A stretch of 64,000 nucleotides of DNA from Caulobacteraceae bacterium (GTDB taxonomy: Bacteria; Pseudomonadota; Alphaproteobacteria; Caulobacterales; Caulobacteraceae). The stretch spans positions 55,846 through 119,845 of the forward strand of contig CANJLH010000011.1 in the NCBI GenBank assembly GCA_947475415.1, read 5' to 3'. A model generated the notes under the pieces. The model was not told the DNA's origin. It made no database searches and saw only the letters and a list, made by a program, of their open reading frames with translations. Of this stretch, positions 52,386-61,866 are shown piece by piece. Both the position numbers and the translations under genes were made by a program. Each line of letters starts with the position of its first letter. The stretch's first letter is position 1.

Positions 52386-54188
52386 TCAGCCCAGCTCCAT
52401 CCCCGGCATGGTCCCCTCCGCCCGCCAGTCTTCCAGCACCTTCTGAAAGGCGACAGGACCCTTGAAATACTGGCTGTTGCGGCGCGCGCGCATGTCCACC
52501 TTGCCTTCGTTGTTGAGATAGCCTGGGGTGCATTCGGCGAGCACCGCCGAGCGCAGTTCCGTCTCGGCGACGACGACATCGACCCATGCGGCCTCCGCCT
52601 CGGCGGTGGGCTCCAGCGTGCGGGCTTGCCGCGCCTCGGCCTGGCTGACGATGTAGGCGATGTGGGTCGAGCTCAGGTCCAGGGTGTACTGGAAGTTCAC
52701 CGCGTGTCCGGCCTGGGTGGCGGAGACGATGAAGCAGTTGGGAAAGCCTCGGCTGGTCAGGCCGTGCAGGGTGGCGGCGCCATCCTTCCACTTTTCCGAC
52801 AGGCGCAGGCCGCCGCGGCCGGTGATGTCGAACCCGATGATGTCGGTGTAGTCGTCGTTGTAGGTGAAACCGGTGGCGAAGATCAGACAGTCCAGGGGGT
52901 ATTCGCGGTCGCCTGCGATGACGCCGGTTTCGGTCACTCGCTGCAGGCCCTTGCCGCGGGTGTCGACCAGGGTGACGTTGGGCCGATTGAAGGTCGGGAA
53001 GTACTCATCGTGGAAACAGGGCCGCTTGCAGGCTTGGGCGTACCAGGGCTTCAGGGCTTCGGCGGTGGCCCGATCCTGCACCACCCGATCGATGCGTTCG
53101 CGCATGCGCTCCATGCGCGCGTCGTCGGCCAGTTGCACAATGGCGGCGGGGTCGTCGATCATTTCGCCGGCCTCAATCCGCCGCTGGGCGGCAAGGCGCA
53201 CATTGACCACCAGATCCGTCCAGCCGTCATCGATCAGGTCGGCGTCCACCTTCTGGCCGGTGGTGACCAGGTTGAAATTGGCCATCCGGTCTTTCTGCCA
53301 GCCGGACGGGAGACTTCTGGCCCAGTCCATGTCGGTGGGACGGTCATTGCGCACGTCTACAGGCGCCGGGGTGCGCTGGAAGACGTAGAGCTCCTTGGCC
53401 CAGGCGCCCAGATGGGGCACGGCCTGTACAGCGGTGGCGCCGGTGCCCACGATCCCGACCCGCTTGTCAGTCAGGCCCGTAAGGCCCCCGGTATGATCAC
53501 CGCCGGTGTAGGCGTAGTCCCAGCGGCTGGTGTGAAAACTCCTGCCTCGAAACGTCTCGATGCCCGGCGCGCCCGGAAGCTGCGGCCGGTGCAGACGGCT
53601 GGAGACCACCACCACATATTTGGCGGTGAACGCGTCGTCTCGGTCGGTGCGGATGGTCCAGCGCGCGGTGTCCTCGCGCCAGGTCACATCCGTCACCTCG
53701 GTCTGGAACAGCGCCAGGTCATATAGGTCGAAATGCCGGGCGATGGCCTTACAGTGGGCGGCGATCTCAGGCGCGGGAGCGTACTTGCGGGTCGGCGTGT
53801 AGGCCAGTTCCTCCAGGAGCGGCATGTAGATGTAGCTTTCCACATCGCAGGCGCAGCCCGGGTAGCGGTTCCAGTACCAGGTGCCGCCGACGTCGCCGGC
53901 TTTTTCGATGATGCGGATGTCCTTCACGCCCGCCTGGCGCAGCCGCGCCGCCGCCAGCAGGCCGCCAAGGCCAGCACCGACGATGACGGCGTCCACGTCG
54001 TCGTGGACTGGAGCCCGCGTGAAGCCTGGCTCCACATAGGGATCATCCAGATAGCGCGCGTAGGCGCCGGAAGGGCGCAGATATTGCGCGGCGCCGTCGG
54101 CGCGCACCCGCCGGTCCCGCTCGGCGCGGTACTTGGCGTCCAGCGCCTTGCGGCGCGCGCGCACCTCGGAGTCCGCCTCATCGTCCAT
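52386..54188 (-). CDS. Baeyer-Villiger-type flavin monooxygenase
   Basis: Second BVMO, 600 residues, clearly paralogous to the protein at 38908 over its whole length, including the N-terminal helical arm. 'GAGLGG', 'GTGATA' and fingerprint '[13 protein letters not shown]' are present. The ATG at 54188 follows GGAG. Ketone-to-ester/lactone conversion expected. It is transcribed toward the LLM gene, with a stop-to-stop gap of three bases, and follows two SDR genes on the same strand. Confidence 0.92.
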   Translation of the reverse strand: MDDEADSEVRARRKALDAKYRAERDRRVRADGAAQYLRPSGAYARYLDDPYVEPGFTRAPVHDDVDAVIVGAGLGGLLAAARLRQAGVKDIRIIEKAGDVGGTWYWNRYPGCACDVESYIYMPLLEELAYTPTRKYAPAPEIAAHCKAIARHFDLYDLALFQTEVTDVTWREDTARWTIRTDRDDAFTAKYVVVVSSRLHRPQLPGAPGIETFRGRSFHTSRWDYAYTGGDHTGGLTGLTDKRVGIVGTGATAVQAVPHLGAWAKELYVFQRTPAPVDVRNDRPTDMDWARSLPSGWQKDRMANFNLVTTGQKVDADLIDDGWTDLVVNVRLAAQRRIEAGEMIDDPAAIVQLADDARMERMRERIDRVVQDRATAEALKPWYAQACKRPCFHDEYFPTFNRPNVTLVDTRGKGLQRVTETGVIAGDREYPLDCLIFATGFTYNDDYTDIIGFDITGRGGLRLSEKWKDGAATLHGLTSRGFPNCFIVSATQAGHAVNFQYTLDLSSTHIAYIVSQAEARQARTLEPTAEAEAAWVDVVVAETELRSAVLAECTPGYLNNEGKVDMRARRNSQYFKGPVAFQKVLEDWRAEGTMPGMELG

Positions 54189-54271
54189 GCCTGCTCCAGT
54201 CACTGTTGGTCACTGCTTGCCACGGCCACAGTGCGCGCAAAGCCCTTCGGTCCGTCAAGGTCTGGGTTGCG

Positions 54272-55129
54272 TCAGGGTAGGCCCTGAAGGGCGTTCACCG
54301 TCGTCCGCGCCGTGCTGCCGGCGTCGACGTTGAGGATCGCCGCGGTGATCCAACGCGCCTCGGGACCGCACAGGAACAAAGCGGCCCAGGCTACGTCCCA
54401 GGCCGAACCCTCAGTCTCCAATGCGGTGGCTTTGCGGCGCATGGCTCGCTTCTCCAAGTCGTGCGCGCCACCCATAGGGGTCGCGATGTGGCCCGGCGCG
54501 ATGCAATTCACCCGAACGTCGCGGGCGCCCAGCGTCACGGCCATGTCCCGGGTCATGGCGATCACCCCGCCCTTGGAGGCCGCATAGGCGATGACGCCAA
54601 AACCCAGTTGTCCGGCGATGGAGGCGATATTAACGATTGCGCCCTTGGCGGCGGCCAGGGGTTCCACCGCTGCACGGGACAGGCGCATGACGCCGCTAAG
54701 GTTGATATCGATGGTGTCGTTCCAGTCGACATCAGTCACCACGGCGATGCCGCCAGGTCGGGCCACTGCGGTGTTGTTGATCAGGAAGTCGAGCGCGCCG
54801 AAGCGATCGACGCTGGCGGTCACCGCCGCGGCGCAGTCGGCGTCGGAGCGCACGTCGCCGATGACAAGCTGAGCGCGACCGCCAAAGCGCTCGATGAGGG
54901 CGGCGGTGGCCGCGGCGCGTGTTCGGTCGATGTCGAAGACGGTGATGTCGCAGCCCTGAGCCGCGAACAGGATCGCCATCGCCGCCCCTGTACCCAGGAC
55001 CTCGCCCGCGCAGCCGGCGCCGGATATCAGCGCCGTCTTACCGGCGAGGCGCGCCCCGGCCAGGGGAAGGTGTGCGCCAAAGGCCCTTTCGATGTCAGCG
55101 AGGGCCGCAGCATGTTCAGGGTTAGTCAT
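54272..55129 (-). CDS. Short-chain dehydrogenase/reductase
   Basis: SDR of 285 residues with a 25-residue N-terminal arm. The glycine motif is atypical ('SGAGCAGEVLGTGAA' in place of TGxxxGIG), while 'NNTAV', 'NIASIAG' and 'YAASK' keep the catalytic Ser-Tyr-Lys. The ATG at 55129 was chosen because it avoids overlap with upstream regulatory DNA. Located 83 bases upstream of the BVMO, same strand: an alcohol-to-ketone step before Baeyer-Villiger oxidation is a natural reading, but inferred. Confidence 0.86.
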   Translation of the reverse strand: MTNPEHAAALADIERAFGAHLPLAGARLAGKTALISGAGCAGEVLGTGAAMAILFAAQGCDITVFDIDRTRAAATAALIERFGGRAQLVIGDVRSDADCAAAVTASVDRFGALDFLINNTAVARPGGIAVVTDVDWNDTIDINLSGVMRLSRAAVEPLAAAKGAIVNIASIAGQLGFGVIAYAASKGGVIAMTRDMAVTLGARDVRVNCIAPGHIATPMGGAHDLEKRAMRRKATALETEGSAWDVAWAALFLCGPEARWITAAILNVDAGSTARTTVNALQGLP

Positions 55130-55258
55130 GGGATCGTCCAGCCTTCGGGATGCCCGGTACAAATACACGAACGGCGCATGTATTAAGAGCGCCTGGCGGT
55201 CACGGCTTCGCGTTGATGATGACGAACGGGATTGTCCGCTGCGAGCGCGGTGGTCCGG

Positions 55259-56071
55259 TCAGGCGCCACCCATCAGTGCGGCCTTCATGTCGGCCACGGA
55301 CTGGCCGGCTGTGAGCACCTGGCCGCCGTCAACGACCAAGGTCTGGCCGGTGACATAGGCCCCGCCTGGGGAGGCGAGGAACACGACGGCCGCTGCGATC
55401 TCGTCCGGTTCGCCGACTCGGCTGATCGGGAACGCCCGCACTAGGGCTGCGGTGGCGGCAGGGTTTGAGGTCACCGCCCGGGTGGTTTCGGTGCGGATCG
55501 ACCCTGGCGCGATGCAGTTCACCCGGATGTTTGAGGCGCCCAGGCTGACCGCCAACGTCGCGGCGATGTGGCGGAGCACGATCTTCGCCGCGCCATAGAT
55601 CAACAGATCCGCCATCGGGACGACGCCGGCAGTCGATCCGATCAGAATGATGCTGCCGCCGCCACGGGCCGCCAGGTGAGGCGCGGCGCGCTTCACCATC
55701 ATTGCTGTATTGCCGACGTTGGCATCCAGCCCATCCGAGAATTTCTCGGAAGTGATGTCGTCGAGGCCACCGGGGCAGGGATGGCGGGCGTTGCAGATCA
55801 GAATGTCGAGGCCGCCAAACGCCTCGACCGCCCGGTCCACGAGGGCTTCCAGGGTTTCGAGCCGGGTGAGGTCGGCGGCGACGCCGATGGCGCGGCCCGG
55901 TCCGTAGCGCTGCGAGATTTCGCCGGCAATCCGGTCGCAATCGGACTGGGTGCGGGCGCTGACCACCACGCTGGCGCCGTGCTCGGCCAGGCGCTGGGCG
56001 GTCGCAAGGCCAATCCCGCTGGTCGAGCCGGTGACGATGGCGATTTTGCCATTGAGGTCGAAGAGGGCCAT
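55259..56071 (-). CDS. Short-chain dehydrogenase/reductase
   Basis: Classical SDR of 270 residues: 'TGSTSGIG' (14-21), 'NARHP' in place of NNAG, Ser in 'LIGSTAG' and 'YGAAK'. AGGAGA precedes the ATG at 56071. 130 bases upstream of the previous SDR on the same strand, so both may be expressed with the BVMO. Substrate unknown. Confidence 0.88.
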   Translation of the reverse strand: MALFDLNGKIAIVTGSTSGIGLATAQRLAEHGASVVVSARTQSDCDRIAGEISQRYGPGRAIGVAADLTRLETLEALVDRAVEAFGGLDILICNARHPCPGGLDDITSEKFSDGLDANVGNTAMMVKRAAPHLAARGGGSIILIGSTAGVVPMADLLIYGAAKIVLRHIAATLAVSLGASNIRVNCIAPGSIRTETTRAVTSNPAATAALVRAFPISRVGEPDEIAAAVVFLASPGGAYVTGQTLVVDGGQVLTAGQSVADMKAALMGGA

Positions 56072-56154
56072 GGCGTTTCTCCTGTCCGGCGCGGCGATCC
56101 CATCTGCGGTTCGCACTGCGGACTTGGCAAGTGTTTGAACCGTAAGAGCTCGTT

Positions 56155-59031
56155 TCACGGCGCCTTACGCACCACCAGTTTCCAGGCCGTCTCGTCCTTG
56201 AGCCACGTCGCAGCGGCGCGTCGGACATCGGCCGCCGTCACCCGTTCCGTGCCGCTGATAAGGGCTCGGGTGGCGTCAAGGCGGCGCGGCTCGGCCTGGG
56301 CGCCTGAGAGATCGGAGAGCCAATAGCCATTGGTCACACGGGCCTTCTCGATGTTGTCGAGGCGCGGAGTCTTGGCGCGGGCGAGTTCGTCTGCGCTGAT
56401 ATCCTTGTCGCGCAAATCGGCGGCGATCTTGCGGACATCATTGAAAAAACCGTCCAAGCGTTCCGGGGGAATCTCGACGCTGGCGGCGATGTAGCCCCAC
56501 CCCGGCCAGACGAAGGAGTGGCTGTAAGCGACAGAGGGCGAATAGGTGGCGCCTTGCGCCTCGCGCAGCTCGTCAATCAGGCGCAGGCGCAGGACTTCAC
56601 CTAGAACCGCGGTTTCCCGCGCTCTCTGGGGATTGGCGAAGAAGTCACTTGTAGGCCAGGCGATATAACCCACCGCCTGATCCGCGCGTCCCTTGTGCGT
56701 GAGCACCACGGGTGTTGAATTCGCGCCTGGAAACGCGACCTGCAGTTGCTCAGACGCGGGCGGCGCGGCGGGTAGGCGGGCGGGCAGGGCGCCAAAGGTC
56801 CTGGCCACCAGTTCGGTGGCGTTTTCAACCGTGATATCGCCCACGATCACCACTTCGATCGCGCCGGCGGTCAGGGCAGGTCCGATCTGTCCGCTCAGGT
56901 CCGAAGGCGTCGACTCGGCGATCTCCGATCGACTGGGGAACGTCCAGCGCCGATCGCCTGAATGTAGCAGACCCGGGAGATCGCGGGCCAGAACGCCAGA
57001 GGCGGTGGCTTCATACTGGTCATGCAGGGTCTTGGCTGCGGTTTTCTGGCGCTGGAAGGCCTCAGGTCGCCAACCGGGCTCAGCGAGATAGGCGGTCAGG
57101 ACCTGCAATTCGGTCGCCAGGTCGTCCGTCCGGGTTGCGCCGCTGAGCACGACGGCGTCGTCCACGATACCGGCCCGCACGCCAAACACCTTGGCGGCGA
57201 GGACGCGTTCCATATCCTCAGAGCTGATCTGTTTCAGACCGCCTTCGGTGTAGGCGTCGTCCGCCCAGGCGGCGTTCTGGCGGCCACGTGGAAAGTCGAT
57301 CAGGCCACGGCCCACATTGACCCTCACCAACACCTCGTCATCGCGGAATTTGGTGGGTTTGATCGTCAGGCGCACGCCGTTTTCGTATCGGATGAATACG
57401 GTGTCGAGGTCAGTGATCTCACGGATCTCGGCGACCTTGCCGGGCGCGCCGAACTCCTCATAGGGCCAGGTCAAGGCGGTTTGGCCTTCGGGCGCCGCCA
57501 CACTGACCTTCCGTGACTGCTCGAAAGCGGCGAGCACCGTGGCGTCGCCACCGGGGATAGGCTTCGGCGAGGTCATGAAGACCAAAGGTCCGGAGCCTTT
57601 GAAGGCGCCCTTGAGCCCGCCCGAGACAGTCTCGGCTTTCAGGTCCTTCACCGTCGATTCGAACAGGGCGAGGTCGTCGGCCGGGGTGGTCACCACCGTA
57701 TCGTCATCGAGCGAGCCCACGATATCGCCGGAAAGCTGGCTTGGACGGCGCGTTGCCGCGCCGGCGACGGCCGCCTTAAGGACGGCGCGAATTTCCTCGA
57801 TTTCGCGGTCTAGCTCGTCCTGACGCACGCCGTGTTCGACGGCGCGGCGCTGTTCCTGTTCCATTGCGGAAAGCGCCTTTCGCCAATCATCCGTCTCTGT
57901 ATTGGCCGCGGTCATGACCACGTCGGCGGCGTCATATTGTTCCGACTTGAAAGCGACAGCGCCAATGAACGGCGGTTCCGCTGCGCGGGCCAGGCGGGAA
58001 TAGCGACGGTTCAGAACCTGGAAGCCCAGTTGTTCGATTATGTCCTTGCGCCGTTCGGCGGTGGTGTCGCGCGCGAGCCTTGGTGGTGAGATCCAGGCGA
58101 TTTGCAGCGAAGCCGGCGCGCCTGTCTCTACGACGAGCTTCGCGGCCGCACCGCGGCGCGCAACGGCGCCAAGGTCCGGAGCCGCGCCGGGGGCGCCAGC
58201 GGACCGCCAATCGCCAAAGCGCGCGCGAATCTTGGCCTCCATGGCGTCGACGTCGAAGTCGCCTACCGCCACCAACACCGTCCGATCCGGCCGGTACCAG
58301 GTTTCGTAGAAGGCCCGGATCGAACTGGCGGCGGCGGACTTGAGGATATCCACCTTACCGATCGGCGCCCGTTGCGGTGGGCGTTGGCCAGGCAGGAAGA
58401 AGCCCAACCGCTGCATGAACACCCGATAGCCTGGTGTGTCGCGGGTCCGTTCCTCGGACATGACGACACCCCGCTCTCGATCCATGGCGGACTGTTCAAT
58501 GGTGAGGTTGGATGCGGTTTCCCGCAGCAGCATCAGGCTGGTGTCGACGGTCTCGGCATCGGTGTGCGGCAGGTCGAGACGATAGACGGTCTCGGCGAAG
58601 TCTGTGGAGGCGTTGGTGTCGGCGCCGAACGCCAGGCCGAGACGCTCCAAAATCTTGATCATCTCGCCCTCAGGCACGGCCTTGGAGCCATTGAAAGCCA
58701 TATGCTCGAGAAAGTGCGCCAACCCCTGCTGGTCGTCGGTCTCCATGAGCGAGCCCGCGCCGATGCGCAGGCGCAGCGCCGCTTCGCCTGGAGGGATGGC
58801 CTGTTTGCGGATGGCGTAGCGCATGCCATTGGGAAGCGCACCGAAGCGGATGTCGGGGTCTGCCGCGATGTCGCTATGCGCCTGTGGCCATTCGCCGGGG
58901 TTCAGCTGGGCGCGCGATTCCGCCGCCGGAGCGGCCAAGACGCCTGGCGGTTTCAACCCTAGCTGGGCGCAGGATGCGAGGAAGGCGGCCGCGACGAGCG
59001 CGAGGCTCGTGCGAAGAGGATGAATCATCAT
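56155..59031 (-). CDS. M16-family zinc peptidase lipoprotein
   Basis: Protein of 958 residues with a lipobox (Cys21 in 'AFLASC'), so it is probably anchored to a periplasmic membrane face. Two tandem M16 domain pairs (pitrilysin/PqqL-like). The first carries the inverted zinc motif HFLEH (106-110) and the downstream Glu in 'TVYRLDLPHTDAETVDTSL...ERGVVMSEERTR'; the second half lacks HxxEH, as expected for the inactive half. Degrades peptides. It lies 107 bases downstream of hfaD, same strand, with an uncertain functional link. Confidence 0.92.
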   Translation of the reverse strand: MMIHPLRTSLALVAAAFLASCAQLGLKPPGVLAAPAAESRAQLNPGEWPQAHSDIAADPDIRFGALPNGMRYAIRKQAIPPGEAALRLRIGAGSLMETDDQQGLAHFLEHMAFNGSKAVPEGEMIKILERLGLAFGADTNASTDFAETVYRLDLPHTDAETVDTSLMLLRETASNLTIEQSAMDRERGVVMSEERTRDTPGYRVFMQRLGFFLPGQRPPQRAPIGKVDILKSAAASSIRAFYETWYRPDRTVLVAVGDFDVDAMEAKIRARFGDWRSAGAPGAAPDLGAVARRGAAAKLVVETGAPASLQIAWISPPRLARDTTAERRKDIIEQLGFQVLNRRYSRLARAAEPPFIGAVAFKSEQYDAADVVMTAANTETDDWRKALSAMEQEQRRAVEHGVRQDELDREIEEIRAVLKAAVAGAATRRPSQLSGDIVGSLDDDTVVTTPADDLALFESTVKDLKAETVSGGLKGAFKGSGPLVFMTSPKPIPGGDATVLAAFEQSRKVSVAAPEGQTALTWPYEEFGAPGKVAEIREITDLDTVFIRYENGVRLTIKPTKFRDDEVLVRVNVGRGLIDFPRGRQNAAWADDAYTEGGLKQISSEDMERVLAAKVFGVRAGIVDDAVVLSGATRTDDLATELQVLTAYLAEPGWRPEAFQRQKTAAKTLHDQYEATASGVLARDLPGLLHSGDRRWTFPSRSEIAESTPSDLSGQIGPALTAGAIEVVIVGDITVENATELVARTFGALPARLPAAPPASEQLQVAFPGANSTPVVLTHKGRADQAVGYIAWPTSDFFANPQRARETAVLGEVLRLRLIDELREAQGATYSPSVAYSHSFVWPGWGYIAASVEIPPERLDGFFNDVRKIAADLRDKDISADELARAKTPRLDNIEKARVTNGYWLSDLSGAQAEPRRLDATRALISGTERVTAADVRRAAATWLKDETAWKLVVRKAP

Positions 59032-59138
59032 CAAATCCCGGAGATCAGACCGCCATTGTCGCCGCCCATGGTGGCGATCACAAGGCGCCAATGGCGGTTC
59101 GCGCCGCCGCAAGCCTTCGGATCGCGACGGAAATGGGC

Positions 59139-60371
59139 TCAGCGGTTGGGCAGGCTCACATAATAGCTGGCCGTGTTGCCGACCGCTGTGGCGACGCCGT
59201 TAATTGAACGGCCCGAGGTCACACTGGCCGTGGAGGTGGATCCCACCTGGGCGTTGTTCACCTGGCGGTTGGAAACCTGCATCTGGCCGGAACATTCCGC
59301 ACAGGCGTATCCGGTGGCTGCGTTGCCGACCGCCGCCGCCGAGCTGGAGCCGTCATACCCGGCGGTCCCGGTGAAACCGGCGATCGCCTCGACCCCGCCG
59401 ACGTCGTTGAACTGGTCGGAGTCGATGACCACGGAGGTACCGGCGTTTCCGGCGGATAGGCTGTTGCCCACGCCATAGGCCGCCGCCGAGCCCGCGCCGA
59501 ATTCGGCGGCCGAGTTCACGGCCTGGGCGCGCACATAGGCCAGGTTCTGCTGCTGGGATGTGACGTCGACAATCGGCCCGTCCTGGGCTGCGACGATATT
59601 GTTGCCGGTGGAACTCGCCTGGGTCGATGAAATATAGGCGTTGCCGTAGGCGGTGAAGTGGGCAGCCTGGGTCACGGCGGCGGTGTTGGATTGCTGGATG
59701 ATGGCCCTCTGCGCGGCGTTCTCGCCGGACAGGCTGACATTGTTCGCCACCGAGGCCGCCGAGAAGGTCGAGGTTCCGGTGACAGTTCCCAGGTAACCGC
59801 CGCCATCGGAGTTCACCAAGGCGTCGTTGGTCTGGTTGACGCGAACGCCCGCCGCCGCGGAGCCCCCGCGGATACCTTGTGAATTTCCAATGGCCTGAAC
59901 GCTCGAACTGACGTCGCCAAAGTGGGCGTTCGGGCCTTCCACATGGGTATGGGCGTAGATGGTGCGGCCCGCCATGACGCGCTGATTGTAGACGCCAGTG
60001 TGCACGCCACCGGAGACCGCGCCGTCGCTGGTGTTGCCGGTGGCCGAAGTGTTGAGCACGGTGGACGCGCCTGCGCTGCCTGTGACGGTCGGCAAGGTGT
60101 TGGCGCGCACATCGGCATCAAGGGTCTGGTTGGCGCGTACGTCCATGTCGCCGCCTTCGACGCTGAAGGCGGCGCTGTTGCCGACGGCGGTGGTGACAGC
60201 GGTGGTCTGGTCGGTGACGTCGACCACATCCAGCGTCTGCTCGGAAGTGACGTCGCCAGTCTGAACCTGGTCGGAAAAGACCGTGCTGGGGAGCGTCTGA
60301 CTAGTAGCGGCCCCGCACGGCAGAATCGCGGCGAGTGTTCCAGCGAGCAGGATCTTCGCGGGTCTGCGCAT
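59139..60371 (-). CDS. hfaD: Holdfast attachment protein HfaD
   Basis: Secreted protein of 410 residues, signal peptide 1-25 (ending ATSQ). The mature chain is low-complexity Ala/Gly/Ser/Thr/Asn/Val with recurring A-x-G-N units ('TAVGNSAAF', 'QAIGNSQGI', 'AAVGNAATG', 'TAVGNTASY'), which predicts a long beta-solenoid or amyloid-like rod. In Caulobacter HfaD with HfaA anchors the polysaccharide holdfast to the stalk pole. Assignment rests on these features and on its position directly after hfaB. The start codon lies 71 bases inside the hfaB gene, an unusually long overlap. Confidence 0.85.
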   Translation of the reverse strand: MRRPAKILLAGTLAAILPCGAATSQTLPSTVFSDQVQTGDVTSEQTLDVVDVTDQTTAVTTAVGNSAAFSVEGGDMDVRANQTLDADVRANTLPTVTGSAGASTVLNTSATGNTSDGAVSGGVHTGVYNQRVMAGRTIYAHTHVEGPNAHFGDVSSSVQAIGNSQGIRGGSAAAGVRVNQTNDALVNSDGGGYLGTVTGTSTFSAASVANNVSLSGENAAQRAIIQQSNTAAVTQAAHFTAYGNAYISSTQASSTGNNIVAAQDGPIVDVTSQQQNLAYVRAQAVNSAAEFGAGSAAAYGVGNSLSAGNAGTSVVIDSDQFNDVGGVEAIAGFTGTAGYDGSSSAAAVGNAATGYACAECSGQMQVSNRQVNNAQVGSTSTASVTSGRSINGVATAVGNTASYYVSLPNR

Positions 60372-61305
60372 TGTTGGATTCCGTGTTGTTGTACGCGGGC
60401 ACGAAGCCGCCGGTCAGGCCGTTGGTCGGATTGGCCAGGGGATCGCCGCGGAGGCAGCCTTCGGGACCGGGCATGCCATAGAGGTTGGCGGTCATCTCCA
60501 CGACAGCGCGTTCCACCAGGGCGCGCACGGCGAGCTGCATCGGCTCCATGGCGCCCGAGCCCGCGGAGATGTCGAAGACGTTGCCGTTGAAGAAATCGAA
60601 CATGCCAAGGCTGACCTCGCGGCCAATCACCTGCTTCTGGTAGGAGATGACGTCGACCACCTCGAGGGTGCGGGTATTGATGAGGCGCATATCGAGACCA
60701 ATGTTCATGACGAACATCCGGCCGCGGATCGTGCCCTTGAAATTCTTCGGATCTGGGTCACCGCCCGCCGCGTCTAGGCCCGCCGAGCGGATATTGTAGT
60801 TCAGCTCTGTGATGCCGCCTGCGACATAGAAGTCCGACCCAGGCACCTGGCCCGCCAGAATCTTGCGGTATTCCGCCGGCATGTCTGGCGCCGCGTTGGG
60901 GTTGTCGGATATGAGTTTGTTGTTGGCGTATTTCAGTTCCAGCTCGGAAACCGAAGTGTCGAAACGCTCCACCAAGGGCATCCCGGCCTTGGCGAAGGCC
61001 GACATGGCCATGAGCGAGGCGCCCTGCGTGATCTTGCGGCCCGAACCGTCGGCCTCGGCCTTGCCGGTGTAGTCGGCGATACGGCCAATGGCGATGCGAG
61101 GCGCATTGACCTGATTTGCACGCGCATAGTTGGCCATGCAGACCAGCGCCGGCGAATAGGGCGTCGGATTGGCGGTCACCGTGGCGGTGCCGATCGGCCG
61201 GGCGTAGTTGCCGCTGGCGCCGGCTGTCGGCGAGACGCAACCACTCAGCGCCAAAGACGCGACGGCGGCCAGGGCCCCGGCGCGGAACAGGCGATTACGG
61301 TCCAT
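60301..61305 (-). CDS. hfaB: Holdfast anchor secretin-like lipoprotein HfaB
   Basis: CsgG-family outer-membrane lipoprotein of 334 residues (lipobox 'LALSGC', Cys23). CsgG-like blocks: 'RIAIGRIADYTGK', 'YVAGGITELNYNI', 'MRLINTRTLEVVDVISYQKQVIGREVSLG' and 'MQLAVRALVERAVVEM'. In Caulobacter HfaB exports and stabilises HfaA and HfaD. It overlaps hfaA by 11 bases and hfaD by 71, so the three are translated together. Order hfaA-hfaB-hfaD is that of Caulobacter crescentus. Confidence 0.93.
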   Translation of the reverse strand: MDRNRLFRAGALAAVASLALSGCVSPTAGASGNYARPIGTATVTANPTPYSPALVCMANYARANQVNAPRIAIGRIADYTGKAEADGSGRKITQGASLMAMSAFAKAGMPLVERFDTSVSELELKYANNKLISDNPNAAPDMPAEYRKILAGQVPGSDFYVAGGITELNYNIRSAGLDAAGGDPDPKNFKGTIRGRMFVMNIGLDMRLINTRTLEVVDVISYQKQVIGREVSLGMFDFFNGNVFDISAGSGAMEPMQLAVRALVERAVVEMTANLYGMPGPEGCLRGDPLANPTNGLTGGFVPAYNNTESNNAQTREDPARWNTRRDSAVRGRY

Positions 61306-61750
61306 TTCCCACCCCTGCGTTCAGATTTGAGGTCGCCGTGACGGCGCCAGTGTTGGTCTGGTTTGATCGCACGATGACGGTGTTGTTGGAGCCTTGCGTC
61401 ACGACGACGAGGTTGTTGCCGATGGCGCTGGCGCCGCCCCCGACCGCGCCGACGCCCGCAAATGCGTCCGCAGCGCCGCTGGCGCGCGAGAAGCTGGACT
61501 GGTCTTCACCGAGCAGGATCAGGCCATCGACAATGACGCGATTGCCGTTGGCGTCCCGGGTGGTGACGTTGACCGGCCAGTTTTCCTGTCCAGCGGCGCG
61601 GCCATAGCCAGCGTTATATTCGGCGGAATTGGCGAACATGGATTGTGCGCCAGCCTGGCCGGCGAAGCTCGCTAGCGCCGCCGCGGCGACACCGGCCATG
61701 AGTGGCCCCTTGCCTGTAACTGCGACTGTCAAGACTAGCGGCTCCCGCAT
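61295..61750 (-). CDS. hfaA: Holdfast attachment protein HfaA
   Basis: Secreted protein of about 151 residues, curlin-like in character: signal peptide ending 'AGAQS' (about residue 36), then Asn/Gly/Ser/Thr-rich chain with 'NSAEYNAGYGRAAGQENWPVNVTTRD' near the N-terminus and 'QGSNNTVIVRSNQTNTGAVTATSNLNAG' at the end. Caulobacter HfaA forms high-mass polymers at the holdfast pole. The ATG at 61750 gives a basic n-region; an ATG at 61699 would not. First gene of hfaABD. Confidence 0.88.
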   Translation of the reverse strand: MREPLVLTVAVTGKGPLMAGVAAAALASFAGQAGAQSMFANSAEYNAGYGRAAGQENWPVNVTTRDANGNRVIVDGLILLGEDQSSFSRASGAADAFAGVGAVGGGASAIGNNLVVVTQGSNNTVIVRSNQTNTGAVTATSNLNAGVGNGP

Positions 61751-61866
61751 TCGATTCTTGGCGCCTGGACGTAAAAGGCATCGCTTCTGGCCCGGCTCAT
61801 GGGCACATAGGCCCCAGCAACTCTCGCGATTTGGTTAAAGCCGAACAGGATTATCCGAGAATTTTA

